A stretch of DNA of 53,767 bases, taken from assembly GCF_001274945.1 (NCBI RefSeq), contig NZ_LILB01000008.1, positions 391,695 to 445,461 on the forward strand. The letters run 5' to 3'. A program made the translations under genes and the position numbers. Each line of letters begins with the position of its first letter. Positions within the stretch are counted from its first letter, which is position 1. Under the pieces are notes generated by a model, which saw nothing but the letters and a program-made list of their open reading frames with translations, was not told the origin of the DNA and made no database searches. Below, piece by piece: positions 8,192 through 18,147 of the stretch. The DNA comes from Viridibacillus arvi (lineage in GTDB: Bacteria; Bacillota; Bacilli; Bacillales_A; Planococcaceae).

Positions 8192-8256
8192 CATAGTCAA
8201 GTTATTTACGGTAACCTGGTAGAGACATCCGAACCTTATTTTCGAACATATATGAG
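8192..8256 (-). promoter_or_regulatory. Purine riboswitch (guanine class) upstream of guaA
   Basis: The minus strand carries the purine aptamer: P1 TCATA/TATGA, the TCTACC junction, a P3 hairpin with the GTAACC/GTAAAT loop region, and the CTTGACTATG 3' element with C at the specificity position (guanine/hypoxanthine). Confidence 0.92.
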
Positions 8257-8281
8257 GGTAATCAATATATAATTTTTCTCA

Positions 8282-8310
8282 ATTTTACATGTTGTAACGC
8301 TTAAAATCAA
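8282..8310 (-). promoter_or_regulatory. Candidate sigma-A promoter of guaA
   Basis: Minus strand TTGATT (8305-8310), 17-bp spacer, TAAAAT (8282-8287), just upstream of the riboswitch. Its -35 overlaps the stop codon of the transglutaminase gene, so guaA may also receive read-through from that operon. Confidence 0.5.
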
Positions 8311-10535
8311 CCGCTTGTACGATTGATTAAATATTCCCAACTTTCTTTAATTTCTAACCAATCTAATTGAGTGTAATTATTACTATAAATTCGTTGCTCA
8401 TATAAAGAAGTTATTTTGCTCATATGCGTAGTACTTAAACGTTCATCAACATAATTTGCATAGTCTTGCAAGGTCTGCCCATTCCCCTTTTTCAAACCAG
8501 CATGATCTAATTGTTTTAACAATTGATGGTAAGCATGGTCTATCGAGATATTTTCTGGCTTCTTCATACGATATAAAGCAATAATTGCTTTTGGTATCCA
8601 CTTTCTTCGGAATAATACTAGAATTAAAGTCAGTACCAATAAAGCCCCTATAATTGTTGCCATCACCATTGTAGACTTCTTACTCATTACAGGCTCATTT
8701 GCTTTTTCTTTTTGAGCTTGTTTTTTATCTTTTTCTTGCTTCTGCTTCTCTTCTTTTGTTTTTTCTTCTTTCTTCTTCTCAGCTTTTTGCTGTTTTTGCT
8801 TTTCTTCTTTGTCTTCTTTTTTTGGATTGATTGGTGTAGGTTGTTGTTGATTTTTCACATCATCTAACACATTATCAAAACCTTCAAAGCCTATAGTAGG
8901 TTCAAAAGACATCCAGCCTATTCCAGGTAAATATGCTTCTACCCATGAATGTGCATTATTATTTGTGATGACGAATTCCTTCTGTTCACCTTCAACATTT
9001 TGCACTTCTTCACCTTCAGAAAAACCTTTTACCCAGCGTGCTGGAATACCAATAGAACGTAACATGACAACCATTGAACTTGAGAAATTATCACAATAAC
9101 CCATTTTTGTATCGAACAAAAACTGATCTACATAATCATCATTTTTTCCTGGGATCGCCACTTTATCACGACTATAGACATAATTGTTATATTTAAAATA
9201 ATCTACAATTGCATTAGCCTTACCGTATAAGCTCTTTTCATCTTTTGTAATGTCTTTTGAAAGTCGCTTCACTCGCTTCGGCAAAGTTTTAGGTAATTGC
9301 AAATAAGTATTATAATCCTTCGATAACTTTTTCAAATCTTTTGTGCTAGTTTTCTTGAGTGCTTTCAAACTATACTTTGGTGAACTATAGGATATCGTAT
9401 ACGCTTCTAACGCAATTTCTTCTTCGTCCTTTAAAGAGCGGATTTTTTCACCGTCTATTTCTCGGTAGAAAGATACGCCTGGTTCCACATTACTAACGTT
9501 CATCAAACCATATGTCTGCATAATGAATTTAAAATCTTTCTCCATTTCAATTTCTGCAGTAGTTTGATCGATTTTACTTCCTGGTTTTATAGTCAAAGGG
9601 ATATTCTCATTTTGATTAAAGGCTTCGACATAAACATCACCCTTTTTTCGTTCCCACCCTTTAGAAGTATAAATATCCTTTGTTTCAATTCTCCAATATT
9701 GATTACTATCAGCCTTAGCATTAAAGACTACTCGAGCATCCATTTTAAATGGTCCGCCTAACTTTTTATCATCCTCGACATAACCAATTTTCCCTATTGC
9801 TGAACTGCCTTTACCTTGTTGGTCCATTAGAGTCGAAAGTGATTTCGGTAAAGTTACCATCGGACCTTTTTTAGGCATCGCATAGGCAAATACAGTACTC
9901 GCAATAAGCATAACTGCTAACGGAACAAGAACAGCGATATACTTTATACCTTTTCTCTCTACAGCATTTGTCTCAAATAAACGATTAGCATGTAAAGTAC
10001 CGAGTAAAAGTAATCCTAAAAACATAACTCTTATAATGGCAAACTTCGCATTATATTCACTAAAAGTATCTAGCAAAACTAAAAATATAATCGTTACGAG
10101 TAAAAAATGAATAATGGTATGCTTCACAGTTACCCAATAGTGAATTAGATAAATTGTCATCCAAAGTAAGATAAAGAATAAGATACTTCGGAAAGAATTT
10201 TCCACACCGTTCCAATCTTTTTGCATCAATGCTGACCAGCTATTTTGAATATCACTACTTAATGTTAGTACACTCTCAATCGAGAATACTTTCGTTCCTG
10301 TATAAACGTACATTAAGAACCATAGTATATAGGCAAACTTTATAACAGCCGATATCCAACCATTTAAATGGACTATATTTGTTAGTAGGCAGATAGCTAC
10401 GAATAATAAGAATAAGTTTAGATGACCTGTATTTGTCAAATCTACTATAGGCAGAAGCCATTCTCTTAACATGAAGAAAATCACTATATAGAGCGCCATT
10501 AATACAATCGTTCTCTTAATAGGGTGATTCGTCAT
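8307..10535 (-). CDS. Transglutaminase-like membrane protein (TgpA/YebA type, DUF4129)
   Basis: 742 residues. The N-terminal third has about seven membrane segments. An extracytoplasmic transglutaminase-like domain follows with Cys in KMGYCDNFSSS, His in NAHSWVEAY and a downstream acidic position (WMSFEPT), i.e. the papain-like triad. Then comes a Lys/Glu/Gln-rich charged linker (about 570-610), one more membrane helix (about 625-645) and a cytoplasmic DUF4129 domain. B. subtilis YebA has the same architecture and the same neighbours. Substrate unknown; it may act on cell-envelope proteins. It overlaps the DUF58 gene by 4 bp, so translation is coupled. Confidence 0.85.
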   Translation of the reverse strand: MTNHPIKRTIVLMALYIVIFFMLREWLLPIVDLTNTGHLNLFLLFVAICLLTNIVHLNGWISAVIKFAYILWFLMYVYTGTKVFSIESVLTLSSDIQNSWSALMQKDWNGVENSFRSILFFILLWMTIYLIHYWVTVKHTIIHFLLVTIIFLVLLDTFSEYNAKFAIIRVMFLGLLLLGTLHANRLFETNAVERKGIKYIAVLVPLAVMLIASTVFAYAMPKKGPMVTLPKSLSTLMDQQGKGSSAIGKIGYVEDDKKLGGPFKMDARVVFNAKADSNQYWRIETKDIYTSKGWERKKGDVYVEAFNQNENIPLTIKPGSKIDQTTAEIEMEKDFKFIMQTYGLMNVSNVEPGVSFYREIDGEKIRSLKDEEEIALEAYTISYSSPKYSLKALKKTSTKDLKKLSKDYNTYLQLPKTLPKRVKRLSKDITKDEKSLYGKANAIVDYFKYNNYVYSRDKVAIPGKNDDYVDQFLFDTKMGYCDNFSSSMVVMLRSIGIPARWVKGFSEGEEVQNVEGEQKEFVITNNNAHSWVEAYLPGIGWMSFEPTIGFEGFDNVLDDVKNQQQPTPINPKKEDKEEKQKQQKAEKKKEEKTKEEKQKQEKDKKQAQKEKANEPVMSKKSTMVMATIIGALLVLTLILVLFRRKWIPKAIIALYRMKKPENISIDHAYHQLLKQLDHAGLKKGNGQTLQDYANYVDERLSTTHMSKITSLYEQRIYSNNYTQLDWLEIKESWEYLINRTSG

Positions 10536-11749
10536 TTCAACACCCCCATAAAAGCTTCTGTAAATTGTTCTTTTGCAATCGTATTAACTCTTATACCACG
10601 TGTACGAGCTAATTTCTCCATAGCCTTTTCCTGAGTAGACATGACTTGTCCTTTACTTCGAATAACAAAACAAAGACAGGCACGAGATGACTTTGATGCC
10701 TTTGTTAAAATATCAAGCCAATCTGTTGTAAGCTCACTTGTCACAAAAAGAATTTGAGCAGCATTCGCTAACGTACGATCTTGTCCGTACAAACGATTAA
10801 CTGAATCTCCCAAATCATCTTGTACACTCGCCAAATGAAACATCACCTCTTGCAATTGGCTTTCTGTTTGAATTGCTTCAAAAAGCACACGATTTCTACC
10901 TGCCGACAAAAATGCCATCGTTATTTGCTGACGAACACTCGCATTCAATATAGAGGCAACAAATTCAACTTGCTCTTCAAATAATGCTGATGGCGAACAA
11001 TCTAGCACAAGGCATAAATCTTGTGATTGTTGATCTTCAAACTCTTTCGTACGAAGCTCTCCAGTTTTTGCGAATGTCTTCCAGTGTACCCATGACATTC
11101 GATCTCCAGGTTGATACTCACGCAACCCTGACACCATCGTCGTATCTCGTACAATTGCGGAAGATACCGGTCCAGTTCCAGTTTGCATGCTCATATCAAG
11201 TGGTCTGAAAATCATTTTCGTCACATTTGGATACACAACAACAGTACGTTTCGCAGGTATGATTTGCGTTTTTTTAATCCAGCCAAAGAAATCACTGACT
11301 GTTATTTCAACACCTTGTAAATAGTGCTCTCCTCGCGGTATTTCTTCAATCTCATATGTCCACTTAACTTCCTTTTTAAATCCAACTACCAATAACCTTT
11401 GCATTGGTTGTGTCGTTGCATTGACCAATACTTCACTTGGCTTCGCTTCACGAATAACTGCATATACAATTGGCCATCTATTATTGCGCTTTAGAGTCAT
11501 TGTCATTTTCAATGAATCACCATTTCTCATATGTTCCTGTTCAATACTGCGCTCTATTTTCATTTTTTTTAAGGGTGTAAAAAACAACAGCAATGAATAC
11601 GTTGAAAAAGGTAGTAACATGAAAAAGACAAACCAGGTTACAAAACCACCTTCTATGATGCCAAATGCTAGTGTACTAAGCAGTAGCAAAACGACTAGCA
11701 TCAGGCGCAGGATTCTTCCTGAAACATATCGTAATCTACTTATTGTCAT
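10532..11749 (-). CDS. DUF58 / vWA-like protein (YeaD type)
   Basis: 405 residues. Two N-terminal membrane segments (about 10-60) are followed by a beta-rich region and the DUF58 signature around DRMSWVHWKTFAKTGELRTKEFE (key residues W, HWK, E), then a von Willebrand A-like fold. DUF58 proteins pair with MoxR ATPases, which lie upstream here with a 4-bp overlap; together with the transglutaminase they form a conserved three-gene unit thought to be a chaperone/assembly system. Function in this organism is not known. Confidence 0.85.
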   Translation of the reverse strand: MTISRLRYVSGRILRLMLVVLLLLSTLAFGIIEGGFVTWFVFFMLLPFSTYSLLLFFTPLKKMKIERSIEQEHMRNGDSLKMTMTLKRNNRWPIVYAVIREAKPSEVLVNATTQPMQRLLVVGFKKEVKWTYEIEEIPRGEHYLQGVEITVSDFFGWIKKTQIIPAKRTVVVYPNVTKMIFRPLDMSMQTGTGPVSSAIVRDTTMVSGLREYQPGDRMSWVHWKTFAKTGELRTKEFEDQQSQDLCLVLDCSPSALFEEQVEFVASILNASVRQQITMAFLSAGRNRVLFEAIQTESQLQEVMFHLASVQDDLGDSVNRLYGQDRTLANAAQILFVTSELTTDWLDILTKASKSSRACLCFVIRSKGQVMSTQEKAMEKLARTRGIRVNTIAKEQFTEAFMGVLK

Positions 11750-12696
11750 TGATTTGCAGACCTTTTAATGGGCACAGCTGTATTAATTAAAATGCGTCCA
11801 ATAATTTCTTCAGGTGATACTCCATCATAACGAGCTTCAGGTCTTAGCATTATACGATGAGAGAATACGAATGGTGCTAAAAACTGTACATCATCAGGTG
11901 TGACAAAACTACGACCACGAAGTAATGCGTACGCTTGTGAAGCTTTCATCAATGCAATCGAGCCTCGTGGACTAACACCCAAATATACATATTGATTTTC
12001 TCTAGTTGCACGGGATAGATCGACAATATAACCTTTCACAACTTCATCAACAAAAACATCTTTCACCTGTTGTTGCAAAGTAATTAGCTCTTCTAATGTA
12101 ATGACAGATGATAAAAAATCGATTGGCTTACCTTGTTCAGCACGACGCAGTACTTCAATTTCATCATCATAAGATGGATATCCCATTTTCATTTTCAATA
12201 AAAACCGATCGAGTTGTGCCTCTGGTAATGGATAGGTTCCCTCATATTCAATCGGATTTTGTGTTGCCATTACAAAAAAAGGTTTTGGGATACTATATGT
12301 TTCACCATCGATTGTCACAGCAGCCTCTTCCATACCTTCAAGTAAAGCAGCCTGCGTCTTTGGAGAAGTACGATTAATTTCATCAGCCAATACGATATTG
12401 CCCATGATTGGCCCCGGTCGAAAATGGAATTCCATATCTTTTGGGTTATAAATGGATACACCTAGAACATCAGAAGGCAATAAATCTGGTGTAAATTGAA
12501 TACGCTTAAATTGTGCTCCTACTGATTTTGCTAAAGCACGTACCATCATCGTTTTACCAACTCCAGGTACATCCTCTAGTAATACATGCCCTTGAGCAAG
12601 TAACGATACTACACTCAATTCAGCTATATGCTTTTTACCTATCATGACCTTTTCAATATTACGTACGATCTCTTGAAGCTTTTCTTGTGTTTCCAT
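11746..12696 (-). CDS. MoxR-family AAA+ ATPase (YeaC type)
   Basis: 316 residues. AAA+ core with Walker A GVGKTMM, Walker B VLADEINR, sensor region MATQNPIEYEGTYPLPEAQ with the RFL arginine motif, and the C-terminal lid. MoxR ATPases act as chaperones that activate or assemble partner proteins, usually of the vWA type, which fits the DUF58 gene directly downstream. I chose ATG 12696 because the longer reading from GTG 12711 begins inside the GGAGG that serves this ATG. Confidence 0.88.
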   Translation of the reverse strand: METQEKLQEIVRNIEKVMIGKKHIAELSVVSLLAQGHVLLEDVPGVGKTMMVRALAKSVGAQFKRIQFTPDLLPSDVLGVSIYNPKDMEFHFRPGPIMGNIVLADEINRTSPKTQAALLEGMEEAAVTIDGETYSIPKPFFVMATQNPIEYEGTYPLPEAQLDRFLLKMKMGYPSYDDEIEVLRRAEQGKPIDFLSSVITLEELITLQQQVKDVFVDEVVKGYIVDLSRATRENQYVYLGVSPRGSIALMKASQAYALLRGRSFVTPDDVQFLAPFVFSHRIMLRPEARYDGVSPEEIIGRILINTAVPIKRSANQ

Positions 12697-13043
12697 CAAT
12701 TGAACCTCCACTTTACAAAGTCTATCGTTTTAATTCATTAGACGAAAAATAAGTCTTATGAACCGTATTTTCCAATATAATTGGACTTATTATACCATGT
12801 CCATTAGCTTTCGTTTGATTACAAACCTCTAACAAGTTATAGAGTAGAAAAACTATTAGCTCCATTCATCTTTTTAGTTCCTTATATTATTGCTCCTTAT
12901 TGCACTTTACTAACCCCCTTTTTCTTTATAATTTTTAAATATACTTTAGAGCAGAACTTTCATTTAATAATAGGTAACTGTTTATTAATTAATTGCTTGT
13001 TTATAATATCTTTCACCCATGCACGTCCTTCGGTTGGGATAAT
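12697..13043. other. Intergenic region upstream of the moxR operon
   Basis: About 350 bp of AT-rich DNA. On the minus strand an extended -10 (TGGTATAAT; hexamer at 12789-12794) without a good -35 is the best promoter candidate for the moxR–DUF58–transglutaminase operon. No ORF, repeat or RNA structure was recognised. Confidence 0.4.
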
Positions 13044-13074
13044 AAAAAAACCGAATCCCCACTTCGGGATTCGG
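13044..13074 (-). terminator. Terminator of the pncB–nadE operon
   Basis: 9-bp G-C-rich stem (13051-13059 with 13066-13074) and a seven-base U-run (13044-13050 on the minus strand). Confidence 0.92.
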
Positions 13075-13092
13075 CTCATCTATGTTATTTAA

Positions 13093-13920
13093 TTACTTCC
13101 AAAAATCATCATACACAGTTATTGGTAGGTGGCGTTTATGTTGTGAACGTAAGTAATGCCCTTCTAAGACTTTACGAGCCTCATCAGGAATTTCTTTACC
13201 CTCCAAATAATCATCAATTTGATCATATGTCACACCTAGCGCAACCTCATCGGGTAATGCAGGTCGTTCCTCTTCTAAATCTGCTGTTGGTGTTTTTTCG
13301 TACAAATGCTTTGGACATCCAAGCTCCTCAAGTAATGCTCTACCTTGGCGCTTGTTTAAACGGAATATCGGCACAACATCTGATCCACCATCACCGAACT
13401 TAGTGTAGAATCCCGTAATGGCTTCTGCCGCATGGTCTGTCCCAATGACAATCCCAGCATTTGTTGCTGCAATTGCAAATTGAGCTTTCATACGCTCACG
13501 AGCTTTTTCATTCCCTTTTACAAAGTCAGAAAGCACAACTCCCGCATCAGCCAAAGCTTGTACACCAGCATCTACAGCTGCTTTAATATTCACAGTATAG
13601 ACTTTTGTAGGTTGGATAAAATCAATTGCGTCTTGGCAATCCTGTTCATCAGATTGTACTCCGTATGGAAGACGTACTGCCCAGAAAGAGTATTGATCTT
13701 TACCTACTTGTGCATTTAGTTCGTCTACTGCCATTTGAGCTAATTTACCACTTAAAGTGGAATCTTGACCACCGGATATACCTAAAACGAAACCTTTGAC
13801 GAAAGAATGCTTAAGTGCGTATGCTTTTAGGAAATCTACTGAACGACGAATTTCTTCTTGTACATCAATTATTGGTAATACTCGCAACTCTTCAATAATT
13901 TGTTGTTGTAAATTTGACAT
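13093..13920 (-). CDS. nadE: NH3-dependent NAD+ synthetase
   Basis: 275 residues. It amidates deamido-NAD to NAD+ with ATP and ammonia, the last step of NAD synthesis. The PP-loop [13 protein letters not shown] lies near residue 47; [22 protein letters not shown] near 165-185 is the NAD-binding signature. There is no glutaminase domain, so free ammonia is used. ATG 13920 is preferred over the upstream in-frame start at 13956 because AAGGAGG lies 8 bp before it and the length then matches B. subtilis NadE. It follows pncB by 13 bp in a two-gene nicotinate-salvage operon. Confidence 0.95.
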   Translation of the reverse strand: MSNLQQQIIEELRVLPIIDVQEEIRRSVDFLKAYALKHSFVKGFVLGISGGQDSTLSGKLAQMAVDELNAQVGKDQYSFWAVRLPYGVQSDEQDCQDAIDFIQPTKVYTVNIKAAVDAGVQALADAGVVLSDFVKGNEKARERMKAQFAIAATNAGIVIGTDHAAEAITGFYTKFGDGGSDVVPIFRLNKRQGRALLEELGCPKHLYEKTPTADLEEERPALPDEVALGVTYDQIDDYLEGKEIPDEARKVLEGHYLRSQHKRHLPITVYDDFWK

Positions 13921-13933
13921 ACTACTTACCTCC

Positions 13934-15403
13934 TTAACCAAGCTCGATTTGTTCAACCATATCTTTCACTTCTTGAATGTTACGCATTTTATTATCCCAG
14001 CATTTTTGGCTTAAATCGACTGGATATTCCTCTGGATTTAAAGAACGCTTATATTCATCCCATAATAAGTCTAAATTTTCGGTTGCATACTCTCTCATTG
14101 CTTGTACAGAAGGGCTTTCGTAGATTACTTGTCCATTTTCTACTACTTTCGTGTGTAAATTTTTCGCTTCAAAGTTAGTGACAAATTTGGAGATGAATGT
14201 ATGGACTGGATGGAACATTTTAATACGTTCCTCCAATTGAGGTTCCTCATCAAACATCGTAATGTAGTCACCTTCAGCTTTACCATTTTCACGATCAATG
14301 ATGCGATATAATTTTTTCTGCCCAGGCGTAGTCACTTTTTCAGCGTTAGCAGAAATTTTAATGGTATCTTCCATTTGTCCATTTTCTTTTTCAATAGCTA
14401 CTATTTTGTACACTGCACCTAAAGCGGGTTGATCGTAACCAGTAATTAATTTTGTACCAATACCCCACATATCAACCATTGCATTTTGAGCTTTTAAATT
14501 CAAAATAGTATACTCATCTAAATCATTTGATACAACGATTTTGGCATTTGGGAATCCAGCGTCATCTAACATTTTACGTGCCGCTTTTGATAAAAATGCA
14601 ATGTCACCACTGTCTAAGCGGATACCCATAAAGTTAATTTTATCGCCGAGTTCTTTTGCTACTTTGATTGCAGTTGGAACTCCTGATTTTAGAGTATTAT
14701 ACGTATCAACTAAAAATACACAGTCTTTATGACGTCTTGCATAAGCATGAAACGCCTCGTAGTCATTTTTATAAGCTTGAACAAGTGAGTGAGCATGAGT
14801 GCCCGCAACTGGCAAATTAAATAATTTACCCGCACGCACATTACTTGTTGATTCCAATCCACCTATAATTGCTGCACGTGTACCCCAAATAGCTGCATCC
14901 ATCTCTTGAGCACGACGTGTACCAAATTCCATTACTACATCGTCTTTTACAATTTGCTTAATACGACTTGCTTTTGTAGCAATCAATGTTTGATAATTAA
15001 CAATGTTCAGTAGAGCAGTTTCAACTAATTGTGCTTCGACTAAAGGCGCTTCAATACGAACAATTGGTTCATTACCGAAGACTAGTTCACCTTCAACCAT
15101 TGAATACACATCTCCGGTAAAGCGTAAATCTCTTAAATACCCAATAAAATCTTCACTATAACCTAAATCATTTTCCAAATACTCTAAATCACTTTCACTA
15201 AAACGGAAATCACGTAAATATTCCAGCATTCTTTCTAGACCAGCAAAAATTGCAAAACCGTTGCCAAATGGTAATTTTCTGAAATACAGCTCGAACACTG
15301 ATTTTCTATTATGTATACCATCCGCCCAATAAGATTCTGCCATGTTTATCTGATATAAGTCTGTATGTAGCGTTAAGCTATCATCTGGATATTTCGACTT
15401 CAT
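13934..15403 (-). CDS. pncB: Nicotinate phosphoribosyltransferase
   Basis: 489 residues, matching the longer Bacillus-type NAPRTase. It makes nicotinate mononucleotide from nicotinate and PRPP. Typical segments include [13 protein letters not shown] at the N-terminus, [19 protein letters not shown] near 160-178, and the phosphate-binding [13 protein letters not shown] near 262. It is the first gene of the pncB–nadE operon: nicotinate to NaMN here, deamido-NAD to NAD+ by nadE. The adenylyltransferase step must be encoded elsewhere. Confidence 0.93.
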   Translation of the reverse strand: MKSKYPDDSLTLHTDLYQINMAESYWADGIHNRKSVFELYFRKLPFGNGFAIFAGLERMLEYLRDFRFSESDLEYLENDLGYSEDFIGYLRDLRFTGDVYSMVEGELVFGNEPIVRIEAPLVEAQLVETALLNIVNYQTLIATKASRIKQIVKDDVVMEFGTRRAQEMDAAIWGTRAAIIGGLESTSNVRAGKLFNLPVAGTHAHSLVQAYKNDYEAFHAYARRHKDCVFLVDTYNTLKSGVPTAIKVAKELGDKINFMGIRLDSGDIAFLSKAARKMLDDAGFPNAKIVVSNDLDEYTILNLKAQNAMVDMWGIGTKLITGYDQPALGAVYKIVAIEKENGQMEDTIKISANAEKVTTPGQKKLYRIIDRENGKAEGDYITMFDEEPQLEERIKMFHPVHTFISKFVTNFEAKNLHTKVVENGQVIYESPSVQAMREYATENLDLLWDEYKRSLNPEEYPVDLSQKCWDNKMRNIQEVKDMVEQIELG

Positions 15404-15820
15404 ACTTAGTCCCTTCTTCCACCATCGTAATTAGTCATAGTATACACTATTTAACGTTAAACATGTTTTGAAAACCGCTATTCTATCTCATGAACCTTAT
15501 ATTTCTTCATTAATCCCACTGTAAATTTCTAAATCTTCTCAGTAATCCATTAACTATAAATTTGAACATTAGTTTTAAAGGTGATAACATTGTTTTGAAT
15601 CGAACAATCCCGTATACTTCCAGAAAAGTGTATTGAAAATATCTAGGTATTTATCGTGATATTGCAATTTAAGGATTATGTCACGTTATTTTTTGATGAT
15701 GCGCATTATTACGACTTAAATCATCTGAAAAATGTAAAGACTATTAGAGACCTATTTATATAGGCCATCGGGTATTTTTTGAATTTGTCTCATTAGTTAT
15801 TTTGTAAATCGGAGGATTTT
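15404..15820. other. Intergenic region between pncB and the phosphoribosyltransferase gene
   Basis: About 420 bp of AT-rich DNA with divergent genes on both sides. Minus-strand TATACT near 15439-15444 could be the pncB -10, but no matching -35 is clear. No known RNA structure and no convincing ORF was seen. Confidence 0.35.
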
Positions 15821-15829
15821 ATGCAATGA
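15821..15829 (+). other. Two-codon minicistron overlapping the next start
   Basis: ATG CAA TGA begins 5 bp after the GGAGG at 15811-15815, and its stop overlaps the phosphoribosyltransferase start (ATGA, 15826-15829). The site is placed better for the minicistron than for the gene, so start-stop coupling is possible. It may also be chance. Confidence 0.3.
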
Positions 15830-16371
15830 AAACTTATGAATTACATGTCGCAGGTTTAAAACGACATTTACCTATTATTCAAATAAAAGAAAATCTCTCT
15901 ATAGCTAGTTTTATTTTATTAGGTGATATAGAGATGGTGGATGCAGCAGCTACTGCCCTTGCTGAAAAGATACCTGATGTAGATCTACTCATTACAGCAG
16001 AAGCAAAAGGGATTCCTTTAGTGTATGAACTTTCAAAGCGAATGAAATTACCACGTTATGTCGTAGCGCGTAAATCATTAAAATCTTATATGCTTGAACC
16101 ACTTATCCATGAAGTGAAATCTATTACGACAGAAGAAAAACAAATCCTTTGTTTAGATTTTCATGATGTTGCCTTTTTAAAATATAAACGGGTTGCAATT
16201 ATTGATGATGTTATTAGCACTGGTGCGTCTATCAAAGTTTTAGAAGAGCTTGTTACAAAAGCAGGGGGTCGAGTTGTTGCAAAAGCTGCTATTATAGCAG
16301 AAGGTGATGCCACTAAACGGGATGATATTATTTTCTTAGGAGAATTGCCCCTCTTCCCTCATCACCAATAA
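15826..16371 (+). CDS. Phosphoribosyltransferase family protein (adenine PRT-like)
   Basis: 181 residues with a type I PRTase fold. The PRPP-binding signature VAIIDDVISTGAS is at about residues 124-136, and an upstream LLITAEAKGIPLVYEL segment and a RKSLKSY flexible-loop-like stretch resemble Apt proteins. It is probably not the housekeeping apt, whose usual neighbours (recJ, relA) are absent. Substrate could be a purine or related base. It is monocistronic and ends in a good terminator. Start ATG 15826, 10 bp after GGAGG, fits the family's N-terminus. Confidence 0.7.
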   Translation: MKTYELHVAGLKRHLPIIQIKENLSIASFILLGDIEMVDAAATALAEKIPDVDLLITAEAKGIPLVYELSKRMKLPRYVVARKSLKSYMLEPLIHEVKSITTEEKQILCLDFHDVAFLKYKRVAIIDDVISTGASIKVLEELVTKAGGRVVAKAAIIAEGDATKRDDIIFLGELPLFPHHQ

Positions 16372-16385
16372 ACTTACAAATCCAC

Positions 16386-16418
16386 AAGCCAATTCAATCA
16401 AATTTTGAATTGGCTTTT
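16386..16418 (+). terminator. Terminator of the phosphoribosyltransferase gene
   Basis: 12-bp perfect stem (16386-16397 with 16405-16416) followed by a T-run. Confidence 0.9.
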
Positions 16419-16600
16419 AATTTTTTAAAAAATAATTTCAAATAGATATATTTCATTAGGTTATGCGAACTAGATCACACTTGCAAAATGATATAAGGAC
16501 TTCACAAACTTTTATTATTCATTTTATTATTTCTATTTATATAGGAAGAAACTCAATTTTATTTCATCATTTTGGTAAAATAATTCTGTGATTACATGTT

Positions 16601-17101
16601 TCACGTACTTGATGTTTCTAATGCAAGGAGTGCTTTTTTCATAGGTATTCCACTACGGAAGCCTGTAAGTTGACCATCTTTTCCGATAACACGATGACAG
16701 GGTACGATTATCAAAATTGGATTTGCACCAATTGCTGTACCTACTGCTCGCACTGCCTTTGGATTATTTATTTGATTGGCAATAGCTGAATAAGTTGTTG
16801 TTTCACCATAAGGGATTCCTTGTAATGCTTTCCAAACAGATTGTTGAAACTCTGTGCCTCCTGTATCTAAGGACATCACAAATTCCTTATTTTCACCTTT
16901 TAAATAGTCTATCAACTCTTTTTTATACACTTCTAAATTTTCTTCAGACTCTATTAAGTTGTACTTTTTAAACCTCTTTGCGGACATCATTTCTAACTCT
17001 TCCATACTAATGCCAGCATAACTAAGTCCTTGGTCTGTAGCAGCTAAATAAATTCTCCAATCCTCATGTTGAAAACATGTCCAATAAATTTCTTTTATCA
17101 T
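16601..17101 (-). CDS. ogt: Methylated-DNA–[protein]-cysteine S-methyltransferase
   Basis: 166 residues. It repairs O6-alkylguanine by irreversible transfer of the alkyl group to its own cysteine, seen in the IIVPCHRVIG motif (Cys near 135). The helix-turn-helix that flips the base is the AIANQINNPKAVRAVGTAIG segment. No Ada-type zinc or regulatory domain is fused, so this is the constitutive Ogt/AdaB type. Single-gene unit. Confidence 0.93.
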   Translation of the reverse strand: MIKEIYWTCFQHEDWRIYLAATDQGLSYAGISMEELEMMSAKRFKKYNLIESEENLEVYKKELIDYLKGENKEFVMSLDTGGTEFQQSVWKALQGIPYGETTTYSAIANQINNPKAVRAVGTAIGANPILIIVPCHRVIGKDGQLTGFRSGIPMKKALLALETSST

Positions 17102-17415
17102 GCTAATGCTCCCTTTTTTTCGTTAATATTTTGATATTTCATCAGTCATTTTCATTAATAATGCTATAAAAACAATACATTTGATTCACACCTATAAAAG
17201 ATATAGCACATGTCAAACCTTACTTTTTTAGTGTAATTATAATATACACAATATTGTTAGTTGAACGTGTGTTTTAGGTTGTAAGATATCGAAAATCTTA
17301 CAGAAATAGAGCGTCTCTTGCTTTAATAATGGCGGCTGAAGCCATTCTAAAATAGAAGATTATTCTTCAACTATGGTACATTTATAGTAAAGACTTTTAT
17401 TCAGGAGGCTTACAA
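17102..17415. other. Intergenic region between ogt and fetA
   Basis: 314 bp between divergent genes. On the plus strand two short hairpins can be read: GTAAGAT/ATCTTAC at about 17281-17301 and AATGGC/GCCATT at about 17328-17346. A TATAGT -10-like element near 17391 precedes the AGGAGG of fetA. Neither hairpin matches a riboswitch I know. Confidence 0.35.
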
Positions 17416-18147
17416 ATGGATAAGGTATATGAGCCAGCTATACATTTTAATCATGTTGATTTTCAAATTGGTGACTCTAAAATAATAAAAAAAGTTACTG
17501 GATCCTTTCCAAAGGGAAAAATCACAACACTCGTTGGACCATCTGGCGCGGGCAAGACAACTTTACTCAAAATGTGCAACGGCTTAATCTCCCCTTCCGC
17601 TGGTGAAATTTTCATTCATAATAAACTCATTACTGATTATGACCCAATTGATTTACGTAGAAATGTTGGAATGGCGTTGCAAGCTGCTCCTATGATCAAA
17701 GGCACAGTTTTTGAAAATTTGGAGCTTCCATTAGCATTGCAGAGCAAAAAATTACCTGAAGAAGATGCTATCTCATACTTAGATGATGTCGGATTGGAAC
17801 GAGATTTTTTACATAAAAATGCAGATGATTTATCTGGTGGCCAACGCCAAAAAGTATCGATTGCTAGAACCCTAGTAAATCAATCCGAAATTTTGTTGTT
17901 AGATGAAATTACATCTGCACTTGATCGTGCTTCATTAAAAGAAATAGAAGAACTAATCGTCAAAATCAACGGAAAATATAATGTGACGATGATTTGGATT
18001 ACACATAATCTTGAGCAAGCATTAAAAATTGGTCACTATACTTGGGTTTTAATGCAAGGTGAAGTCATTGAGACCGGAGAGAGCAAACTATTAGAGAACC
18101 CTCAAAATGACCTTGTAAAACACTTTGTACAAGGAGTGATTAAATGA
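17416..18147 (+). CDS. fetA: ABC transporter ATP-binding protein, FetA/YbbL type
   Basis: 243 residues, a single ABC domain: Walker A GPSGAGKTTLL near 40, Q-loop, signature LSGGQRQKVSIAR near 138 and Walker B ILLLDEITSALD near 160. Its partner downstream is a UPF0014 (YbbM/FetB) permease. The E. coli pair exports iron and helps under peroxide stress; in other organisms relatives handle different substrates, so iron export is inference. Start ATG 17416 after AGGAGG. The 3' end overlaps the permease start by 4 bp. Confidence 0.85.
   Translation: MDKVYEPAIHFNHVDFQIGDSKIIKKVTGSFPKGKITTLVGPSGAGKTTLLKMCNGLISPSAGEIFIHNKLITDYDPIDLRRNVGMALQAAPMIKGTVFENLELPLALQSKKLPEEDAISYLDDVGLERDFLHKNADDLSGGQRQKVSIARTLVNQSEILLLDEITSALDRASLKEIEELIVKINGKYNVTMIWITHNLEQALKIGHYTWVLMQGEVIETGESKLLENPQNDLVKHFVQGVIK

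Noticed and set aside
12965-13050. Minus-strand frame just past the nadE terminator that reads like a protein end (EGRAWVKDII...)
   Set aside because: It runs into the nadE terminator hairpin, has no start and is very short.
13796-14014. Plus-strand ORFs opposite nadE/pncB and similar antisense frames across the window
   Set aside because: They lie wholly inside well-supported genes on the other strand and have no ribosome binding sites.
15640-15763. Plus-strand reading frame of about 35-40 codons upstream of the phosphoribosyltransferase
   Set aside because: Possible GTG start but no ribosome binding site, and no recognisable protein; probably chance.
17281-17346. Two hairpins in the fetA leader considered as a riboswitch
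   Set aside because: Short, simple stems without conserved core sequence of a known class and no terminator near the gene.
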